Positions 6,531 through 12,160 of a DNA stretch of 12,160 nt are shown one piece after another. Numbering within the stretch: position 1 is the stretch's first letter; every line of letters starts with the position of its first letter. The DNA is from Streptosporangiaceae bacterium (GTDB taxonomy: Bacteria; Actinomycetota; Actinomycetes; Streptosporangiales; Streptosporangiaceae). Location of the stretch: NCBI GenBank assembly GCA_030045175.1, contig JASIBM010000456.1, positions 1 through 12,160 of the forward strand. The letters are read 5' to 3'. Made by a program: the position numbers and the translations under genes. The notes under the pieces were generated by a model that saw only the letters and a program-made list of their open reading frames with translations, was not told the DNA's origin and searched no databases.

Positions 6531-8627
6531 ATGCCTGCGGTCAGAGCCGAGGATGCCGCGGCGGACAGGACACCCGGAGCGGACAGGACACCAGGGGCGG
6601 ACAGCGCGCCGGCCACTGACCTGGTCCTGGCGGCGGAGCGAGAGCACCTGGTGAGATCGCGGGAGTTCCTGCGGCTGATGCGCGAGGACGTGCTGTCGCT
6701 GCCTGCGCTGGCGGGCGACCGAGTATCTCAGCAGTACCTCAAGGCGGACCTGTACCGGCGTGCCGAAGCGCTGCGCGACCTGCCGGATACGCCGCTGTTC
6801 TTCGGCAGGCTCGACTATGCCCGCTCGCCATCTGGCGCCGAGTTGTTCCACATCGGCCGGCGCCACGTGCACGACCAGGACGGCCACCCGGTGGTGATCG
6901 ACTGGCGGGCCCCGGTTTCCAGGCCGTTCTACCGGGCGAGCCAGGCCCAGCCGATGGGCCTGGGCAGGCGGCGCAGGTTCGGATTCGACGGCGGCGAGCT
7001 GACCGCGTACGAGGACGAGCTGTTCAGGGCGGCCGTGGCGGGCGACGGGGCAGCCGAGCCAGCGCTGAGCCGGATCATGCTGGCCGAGATCGAGCGGCCC
7101 AGGTCCGGGTCGATGCGCGACATCGTCGCGACGATCATGCCCGAGCAAGATGACATCGTGCGGGCCGAGGCGACCCAGTCGATCTGCGTTCAGGGTGCCC
7201 CCGGCACCGGCAAGACGGCGGTCGGCCTGCATCGCGTCGCCTACTTGCTGTACGCGCACAGGGAACGAATGAGCCGGGGCGGGGTCCTGGTCGTCGGGCC
7301 CAATCACGCGTTCTTGACCTACATACGCAACGTCCTGCCCGCGCTCGGTGAGCTCGACGCCACCCAGACGTCGGTGACCGACCTGCTGGCGGCGGTTCCT
7401 ATCGCAGGCGTGGACAGCGAGCGCGCGGCCCTGCTGAAGGGCGACGCCAAGATGGCCGAGGTGCTGCGCCGCGCGCTGTGGGCGCGGGTCAGCGAGCCGA
7501 CCGAGGCGATCTTGCTAGCCCGCGGCTCGCGGCGGTGGCGAGTCCCGGCCGAGCGCCTGGCCGGGCTCGTCGGCGAGCTGAGGCAGCGTGGCGTGCGGTA
7601 CGGGACCGGCAGGGACATGCTCTCGCACCGCATCGCTCATGTGATCTTGAGCCAGATGGAGGCGGCTGGCGAGACCTGCGACGACCGGACGCATGCGGCG
7701 GTGCGCAGGACCAGCCAGGTCAAGTCGGCGGTCGAGGCGGTCTGGCCCAAGGCCGACCCGGTGCGCGTGGTCTTCCAGCTGCTATCCGATCCTGACGTGC
7801 TCGCTCGCGCCGCGGACGGCCTGCTCAGCCCGGCCGATCAGGCGGCGCTGCGCTGGCCGAGCCCGCCACGTGGTCCGGGCTCCGCCCGTTGGTCCGTGGC
7901 CGACGCGGTGCTTGTCGACGAGGTGCGTGACCTGGTCGAGCGAACTCCGAGCCTGGCGCACGTGGTGCTGGACGAAGCCCAGGACCTGTCGCCGATGGCC
8001 TGCCGGGCCATCGGGCGCCGGTGCACGACGGGCTCGGTCACGGTGCTCGGCGACATCGCCCAGGGGACCACGCCGTGGGCGGCATCGAGCTGGGAGCAGC
8101 TGCTCGGCCACCTGGGCAAGCAAGATGCGGCGCTTGAGGTGCTCACCACCGGTTACCGCGTCCCGCGCCAGATACTGGACTTCGCGAGCAGGCTGCTCAG
8201 CGAGATCGCGCCTGAGCTGGAGCCGGCCAGCTCGGTGCGCCAGGATCAGGGTTCACTCACGGTCACCAGCGTGCCGTCGGGATCGTTCGCGGGACCGCTG
8301 TCGGCCGCGTGCGCCGACGCGCTTGCCCGGCCCGGCTCCGCGGCGGTGATCGTCGCCGACGCCGACGCCGCCGAGATCGCGGCCACGTTGCGCGGCGAGG
8401 CGGTGCCGCATGGCGTACTCGATGCCGACACGGGCGGCAGCCGGTTGCTCGTGGTGCCCGTCGGCCTCGCCAAGGGCCTGGAGTTCGACCACGTCATCGT
8501 CGTCGAGCCGGCCAGGATCGTGGCGGCGGAGGCGCGCGGCCTGCACCGGCTGTACGTGGCGCTGACCCGCGCAGTCTCGACGCTGACCGTCCTGCACGCC
8601 CAGCCGCTGCCCGCCGCGCTACGCTGA
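6531..8627 (+). CDS. HelD-like superfamily 1 (UvrD/Rep fold) ATPase
   Basis: HelD proteins bind RNA polymerase through its channels and use ATP to clear it from stalled or terminated complexes; some actinobacterial relatives (HelR) also confer rifamycin tolerance. Residues about 25-85 form a charged, helical N-terminal arm; the HelD signature follows: FGRLDY, the HIGRRHV strand, DWRAPVSRPFY, and MGLGRRRRFGF. Walker A is GAPGTGKT (222-229, K228), Walker B is LDEAQD (D481, E482), then LGDIAQGTTPW, TGYRVPRQI, GLAKGLEFDHVIV and YVALTRA near the C-terminus, all helicase-core motifs in order. At 698 residues it is a compact form. ATG at 6531 has CGAGGAG at 6518-6523-region with about 7 bases spacing. 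Residues 11-28 are a hexapeptide repeat. The 122-base upstream gap holds a weak -10-like GATAAT (6448-6453) without a good -35. A DNA-helicase role is less likely but not excluded. Confidence 0.86.
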   Translation: MPAVRAEDAAADRTPGADRTPGADSAPATDLVLAAEREHLVRSREFLRLMREDVLSLPALAGDRVSQQYLKADLYRRAEALRDLPDTPLFFGRLDYARSPSGAELFHIGRRHVHDQDGHPVVIDWRAPVSRPFYRASQAQPMGLGRRRRFGFDGGELTAYEDELFRAAVAGDGAAEPALSRIMLAEIERPRSGSMRDIVATIMPEQDDIVRAEATQSICVQGAPGTGKTAVGLHRVAYLLYAHRERMSRGGVLVVGPNHAFLTYIRNVLPALGELDATQTSVTDLLAAVPIAGVDSERAALLKGDAKMAEVLRRALWARVSEPTEAILLARGSRRWRVPAERLAGLVGELRQRGVRYGTGRDMLSHRIAHVILSQMEAAGETCDDRTHAAVRRTSQVKSAVEAVWPKADPVRVVFQLLSDPDVLARAADGLLSPADQAALRWPSPPRGPGSARWSVADAVLVDEVRDLVERTPSLAHVVLDEAQDLSPMACRAIGRRCTTGSVTVLGDIAQGTTPWAASSWEQLLGHLGKQDAALEVLTTGYRVPRQILDFASRLLSEIAPELEPASSVRQDQGSLTVTSVPSGSFAGPLSAACADALARPGSAAVIVADADAAEIAATLRGEAVPHGVLDADTGGSRLLVVPVGLAKGLEFDHVIVVEPARIVAAEARGLHRLYVALTRAVSTLTVLHAQPLPAALR
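6561..6614 (+). repeat. 18-bp tandem repeat at the 5' end of the HelD-like gene
   Basis: Three 18-base units (6561-6578, 6579-6596, 6597-6614); the first two differ at two positions near their ends, the third is diverged. They encode ADRTPG, ADRTPG, ADSAPA, an apparently disordered stretch before the conserved N-terminal arm. Confidence 0.8.
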
Positions 8628-8700
8628 CCGGCCCCGCTGGACCGTTCCTAAAATCGCTACATCGGCCGCCTGAACGCTGGGTCTCGTCGTTTCGATGCGA

Positions 8701-8706
8701 TATACA
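8701..8706 (+). promoter_or_regulatory. Weak candidate -10 box upstream of the CocE-type gene
   Basis: TATACA stands out in the 119-base gap after the HelD-like gene, whose middle (8648-8706) is AT-richer than the surroundings. It would start a transcript near 8713, before the GGAG at 8737-8740 and the ATG at 8747. No convincing -35 hexamer lies at 16-18 bases, so this is only suggestive. Confidence 0.25.
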
Positions 8707-8746
8707 CAGGACCAGCGGGACGATGTCGCGTCAACCGGAGCAGAGC

Positions 8747-10462
8747 ATGACGGTCGCAAGCAAGTTCGCCGGCAAGGTGCTCGGGCTCCCGCCCGCGCGA
8801 ACCCGTGGCGTCACGGTGGTCAGGGACCTGCGGGTGCCCATGGCGGACGGCGTCGTGCTGCTCGCCGACCGCTACGTGCCGCCCGGCGGTACCAGCCCGG
8901 GGGACGACCCCCAGAACCCCCGCGGTGCCAGCCCGGGGGACGACCGCCAGAACCCCCGCGGTGCCGGCCAGGGAGACGACGCCCCGCTGGTCCTGATCAG
9001 GTGCCCGTACGGGCGGCGGGGCGCGTTCGGGATGCTGTTCGGCAGGCTGCTCGCCGAACGCGGGTTCCAGGTGCTCATGCAAAGCTGCCGCGGCACGTTC
9101 GGCTCGGGCGGCTCTTTCGACCCGTTCGCTGAGCGAGACGACGGGCTCGCGACCGTCGCCTGGATGCGCGACCAGCCTTGGTACCCAGGATCGTTCGGCA
9201 CGGCAGGGCCGAGCTACCTGGGAATCGTGCAGTGGGCCATCGCCGGCCAGGTCGGCGACGAGCACAAGGCCATGGCCGCCCAGGTCACATGCTCGGATGT
9301 GCATCCGTTCGTCTACCAGGGCGGCTCGTTCTCGCTCGCGAACATGCTGGGCTGGGCCGACTTGATCGCCCGCCAGGAACGCCCGCTCGCCGCGCTGAAG
9401 CAGTTCACCGCGCCGCACAAGCTCGCGCGGTTCTTCGGCCGCCTGCCACTGCGCGAGCTTGACCAGCAGGCCGTTGGCCACCGGGTCGGGTACTGGCAAG
9501 AATGGCTCGCCCACAGCGACCCTGGTGACCCGTACTGGGCGCCGCGCAGGTACGCGCAGCACGTGGCCGCCGTCGAGGCGCCGGTCAGCTTCGTCGCGGG
9601 CTGGGACGACATCTTCCTGCCCGCCCAGCTACGCGACTACGCCGTTTTGCTGGCGGCCGGCCAGGAGCCGTACCTGCTGATCGGCCCGTGGCAGCACGCC
9701 GAACCTGGGAACATCGCGGCTACCGTCAAGGAGTCGGTGGCCTGGCTTCGGGCGCAGCTACTCGATGACCGCAGCCAGCTCAGGCCGACCGCGGTGCGGA
9801 TCTACGTCGGCGGTGCCGGCGAGTGGCGCGACCTGCCGTGCTGGCCGCCCGCCGCGACCGACCAGCGATGGCACCTGCAGGCCGATGGGGGCCTGCACCA
9901 GCGGGCGCCCGCCGCCAGCGAGCCGGACCTGTACACCTACGACCCGGCCAGGCCCACCCCGAGCGTGGGCGGCCCGCTGCTCGAGCGCGTCAAGGGGCGG
10001 CCAGACAACCGGGACCTGGAGGCCCGGCCCGACGTGCGCACCTACACAAGCGCGGCGCTGGAACGCGACCTGGAGGTGATCGGCCAGGTAACCGCCGACC
10101 TGTTCGTCGGCTCCAGCCTCGAGCACACCGATTTCTTCGCCCGGCTGTGCGACGTGGACCCATCCGGGCGCTCCGCCAACGTCTGCGACGCCCTGCGCAG
10201 GCTCACCCCCGGTCAGCCGGCGCCAGAGCCGGACGGGACGATCAGGGTGAGAATCGAGCTGTGGCCTACCGCTCATCGCTTCAAGCGAGGCCATCGGCTC
10301 AGGCTCCAGGTCTCAAGCGGCGCGCACCCGCGGTACGCGCGCAACCCGGGTACCGGCGATCCGCTCGGAACCGCGACCACGCTGCGCGCCGCCGACCAGC
10401 GCGTTTATCACGACCCGGACCACCCGTCGGCGATCATCCTGCCTGTCAGTTCTTCTTCGTGA
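8747..10462 (+). CDS. CocE/NonD-family serine hydrolase (X-Pro dipeptidyl-peptidase fold)
   Basis: Predicted esterase/amidase or acyl-peptide hydrolase of the family that includes cocaine esterase and glutaryl-7-ACA acylase; the natural substrate is unknown. The N-terminal alpha/beta-hydrolase domain has the nucleophile in GPSYLG (S156), the acid in GWDD (D288) and the base in GPWQHAEPG (H317). A C-terminal jelly-roll domain ends in the usual HRLRLQVSSGAHPRYARN and HPSAIILPV blocks, so the protein is complete. The start at 8747 (571 residues, GGAG 6 bases upstream) gives normal family length; ATG at 8723 would add 8 residues. Residues 48-79 are a GC-rich tandem repeat inserted in a loop between LLADRYVP and PLVLIRCPYGRRG. 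No signal peptide is evident, so it is probably cytoplasmic. Its 3' end overlaps the convergent repeat-protein gene by 17 bases. Confidence 0.9.
   Translation: MTVASKFAGKVLGLPPARTRGVTVVRDLRVPMADGVVLLADRYVPPGGTSPGDDPQNPRGASPGDDRQNPRGAGQGDDAPLVLIRCPYGRRGAFGMLFGRLLAERGFQVLMQSCRGTFGSGGSFDPFAERDDGLATVAWMRDQPWYPGSFGTAGPSYLGIVQWAIAGQVGDEHKAMAAQVTCSDVHPFVYQGGSFSLANMLGWADLIARQERPLAALKQFTAPHKLARFFGRLPLRELDQQAVGHRVGYWQEWLAHSDPGDPYWAPRRYAQHVAAVEAPVSFVAGWDDIFLPAQLRDYAVLLAAGQEPYLLIGPWQHAEPGNIAATVKESVAWLRAQLLDDRSQLRPTAVRIYVGGAGEWRDLPCWPPAATDQRWHLQADGGLHQRAPAASEPDLYTYDPARPTPSVGGPLLERVKGRPDNRDLEARPDVRTYTSAALERDLEVIGQVTADLFVGSSLEHTDFFARLCDVDPSGRSANVCDALRRLTPGQPAPEPDGTIRVRIELWPTAHRFKRGHRLRLQVSSGAHPRYARNPGTGDPLGTATTLRAADQRVYHDPDHPSAIILPVSSSS
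8888..8983 (+). repeat. 36-bp tandem repeat inside the CocE-type gene
   Basis: Units at 8888-8923 and 8924-8959 differ at only two bases; a third, decayed and shortened unit follows to 8983. In frame they encode GTSPGDDPQNPR, GASPGDDRQNPR and GAGQGDDA. The reverse complement of the unit matches the 39-bp dxr unit over a 28-base core, apart from one base less in each of three G or C runs. Confidence 0.9.
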
Positions 10463-12160
10463 CCTTCAGCGTCACGGCCTTGGAGGTGGACGGGGGGAAA
10501 CTCTCAGCCCCGCCATAGGCAGCACTGACCGAGTAGGTTCCGGCAGCGAGCACGGTATTGGACGGCGGGGAGCACGTCCCCTTCCCGGACGAGGAGATCG
10601 TGACGGTGCAGATTTTCTTCCCGCCCGCCGTGATGGTGACTGCCCCGGCGAGGTGCCCAGGAAATCTCGTGCTGACCGTCACGCTCAGCTTCAGCGACTT
10701 CTCGTTCCGGTAGGCAACGCTGGACTCTGACAGCTTGAGGGTGGTAATCGTCGGCCCCTTGGGGAAACTGGGGGTGTAGGTGTAGGGGTTCATGGGGTTG
10801 GTGCCGCTGCCCGAGGCGGTGGTGCTGCAGTTGTTGTCGCTGGCGTTCTCGCAGACGGCGAGGATGAAGTTGCCTGTGTAGGGGGCCTGGAGGGTCACGA
10901 TGCTGGTGCCGCTGTAGTAGTTGGTGGCGGCGGAGGACAGGGCCGAGGCCTGCGGGAACGAGGTATCGGTGACGCCGGGGGCGTAGAGGGCGAAGACGTA
11001 GGCGTTGTCGACCGGGTTGGTGACGGCGAACTGGACCTGGTCGCCTCCGGTCAGGCTGACCTGCCAGAAGTCTACTGCGTTGCCGCCGCCGGCCTCGAAG
11101 TTCCCGATGGTGAGCGGGGGAGCTGCCGCGATTGTGGGGCTTGCCTGCACTTCGCCCGTGGCCTCGGTGCCGGTGATGCCGCCATCGATCAGGGTGGGGG
11201 TGTAGGTGTATGGGTTCATGGGATTGATGCCGCTGCCCGAGGCCGTGGTGCTGCAGTTGTTGTCGCTGGCGTTCTCGCAGACGGCGAGGATGAAGTTGCC
11301 TGTGTAGGGGGCCTGGAGGGTCAGCACGCTGGTGCCGCTGAAGTAATTGGTGGCGGCGGACGACAAGGCCGATGCTCGCGGGAACGAGGTGTCGGTGACG
11401 CCGGGGGCGTAGAGGGCGAAGACGTAGGTGTCGTAGACCGGGTTGGTGACGGCGAGCTGGATCTGGTCGCCGCCGACCAGTTGCACCGTCCAGAAGTCGG
11501 CGGCGTTGCCGCCGCCCGCCTCGAAGTTCCCGATGGTGAGCGCGGGAGCCGCCGCGATGATCGGACTGGCCTGCACTTCGCCCGCGGCCTCGGGACCGGT
11601 GATGCCGCCCCTGATCAGGGTGGGGGTGTAGGTGTACGGGTTCATGGGGCTGGTGCCGCTGCCCGAGGCGGTGGTGCTGCAGTTGTCGTTGCTGGCGTTC
11701 TCGCAGGCGGCGAGGATGAAGTTGCCTGTGTAGGGGGCCTGGACGGTCAGGATGCTTGTGCCGCTGTAGTAGTTGGTGGCGGCGGAGGACAGGGCCGAGG
11801 CCTGCGGGAACGAGGTGTCGGTGACGCCGGGGGCGTAGAGGGCGAAGACGTAGGTGTTATCGGCCGGGTTGGTGATGGCGAGCTGGACCTGGTCGCCGCC
11901 GGTCAGTTGCACCGTCCAGAAGTCGGCGGCGTTGCCGCCGCCGGCCTCGAAGTTCCCGATGGTGAGCGGGGGAGCCGCCGCGATGCCGGGGCTTGCCTGC
12001 ACTTCGCCCGCGGCCTCGGGGCCGGTGACTCCGATCAGGGTGGGGGTGTAGGTGTAGGGGTTCATGGGGTTGGTGCCGCTGCCGGAGGCGGTGTTATCGC
12101 AGTTGTCGCTGGCGTTCTCGCAGACGGCGAGGATGAAGTTGCCCGTGTAGGGGGCCTGGA
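10446..12160 (-). CDS. Tandem-repeat, probably exported protein with C-terminal Ig-like domain (5' end outside window)
   Basis: The reading frame is open to the right edge, so 570 C-terminal residues are seen and the start and any signal peptide are missing. It holds the end of one repeat, three full repeats of 140, 142 and 142 residues beginning MNPYTYTP, and a C-terminal domain of about 100 residues resembling the bacterial Ig-like group-3 type (TTLKLSESSVAYRNEKSLKL, then KICTVTISSSGKGTCS, ending AYGGAESFPPSTS). Each repeat is beta-rich, with DFWxVxLxGGDQ, YVFALYAPGVTDTSF, APYTGNFILAxCENAS and a Cys pair; this resembles PPC-type beta-sandwich domains, but that is inference. No sortase motif or membrane anchor is present at the C-terminus (VTKKN). 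The composition rich in Thr, Ser, Ala and Gly fits a secreted or surface protein. Methionines inside repeats, including the one at 12065, are not credible starts. Confidence 0.85.
   Translation of the reverse strand, partial: QAPYTGNFILAVCENASDNCDNTASGSGTNPMNPYTYTPTLIGVTGPEAAGEVQASPGIAAAPPLTIGNFEAGGGNAADFWTVQLTGGDQVQLAITNPADNTYVFALYAPGVTDTSFPQASALSSAATNYYSGTSILTVQAPYTGNFILAACENASNDNCSTTASGSGTSPMNPYTYTPTLIRGGITGPEAAGEVQASPIIAAAPALTIGNFEAGGGNAADFWTVQLVGGDQIQLAVTNPVYDTYVFALYAPGVTDTSFPRASALSSAATNYFSGTSVLTLQAPYTGNFILAVCENASDNNCSTTASGSGINPMNPYTYTPTLIDGGITGTEATGEVQASPTIAAAPPLTIGNFEAGGGNAVDFWQVSLTGGDQVQFAVTNPVDNAYVFALYAPGVTDTSFPQASALSSAATNYYSGTSIVTLQAPYTGNFILAVCENASDNNCSTTASGSGTNPMNPYTYTPSFPKGPTITTLKLSESSVAYRNEKSLKLSVTVSTRFPGHLAGAVTITAGGKKICTVTISSSGKGTCSPPSNTVLAAGTYSVSAAYGGAESFPPSTSKAVTLKVTKKN
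10794..12158 (-). repeat. Near-identical tandem domain repeats, 426/426/420 bp plus a partial unit
   Basis: Units read on the minus strand are 12065-11646 (420 bp), 11645-11220 (426 bp) and 11219-10794 (426 bp), with the end of another at 12158-12066. By hand count adjacent protein units differ at about 18-19 of 140-142 positions, roughly 87% identical. The 420-bp unit lacks two residues in the TLI-to-ITG linker. The partial unit is one residue shorter in its Cys-containing loop. Confidence 0.92.

Noticed and set aside
8309..8746. Upstream extension of the CocE-type hydrolase overlapping the HelD-like gene
   Set aside because: The extra N-terminal residues are an Arg-rich out-of-frame reading of the HelD 3' end; the family N-terminus begins at 8747.
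11005..12051. Three similar plus-strand frames of 62-66 codons spaced about 420 bases
   Set aside because: They are antisense images of the same part of each minus-strand domain repeat, which explains their similarity and spacing.

Overview
The window is high-GC, almost gap-free bacterial chromosome with strong GC-rich codon use, purine-rich ribosome binding sites, GTG/ATG starts and a gene order typical of Actinomycetota. The dxr - site-2 protease - ispG - GNAT acetyltransferase linkage is the conserved arrangement known from Mycobacterium and Streptomyces. The genus cannot be fixed from this sequence. No intergenic stretch exceeds about 125 bases, and I see no tRNA, rRNA, CRISPR array, transposase or phage gene.

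Layout, left to right: (1) 47-1453 dxr, MEP isoprenoid pathway, carrying an unusual repeat-derived insertion; (2) 1541-2728 a Rip1/RseP-type intramembrane zinc protease; (3) 2754-3938 ispG, MEP pathway; (4) 3935-5509 a lipoprotein alpha/beta-hydrolase of the tripeptidyl-aminopeptidase type, overlapping ispG by four bases; (5) 5551-6408 a GNAT acetyltransferase with the actinobacterial N-terminal domain usual beside ispG, probably translated from a leaderless mRNA; (6) 6531-8627 a HelD-like UvrD/Rep-fold ATPase; (7) 8747-10462 a CocE/NonD serine hydrolase with its own GC-rich repeat insertion; (8) on the minus strand from the right edge to 10446, the C-terminal 570 residues of a probably exported protein built of near-identical 140-142-residue repeats plus a C-terminal bacterial Ig-like domain. 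Genes 7 and 8 converge and overlap by 17 bases.

Genes 1-4 probably form one transcription unit: two isoprenoid enzymes with a membrane protease between them, and a secreted peptidase translationally coupled to ispG. Genes 6-8 have no evident functional link to that cluster.

Most of the window is ordinary housekeeping sequence. The best candidate for something undescribed is a small GC-rich repeat of 36-39 bp that sits as an in-frame tandem pair inside two unrelated genes, dxr and the CocE hydrolase, in opposite orientations about 8.5 kb apart. Its core is a G-run, TCGT, C-run hairpin, and the two loci differ mainly by one base in each of three homopolymer runs. It looks like a dispersed, palindromic element that enters or expands inside coding sequence without breaking the frame. 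The second item of interest is the large tandem-repeat surface protein that runs off the right edge.
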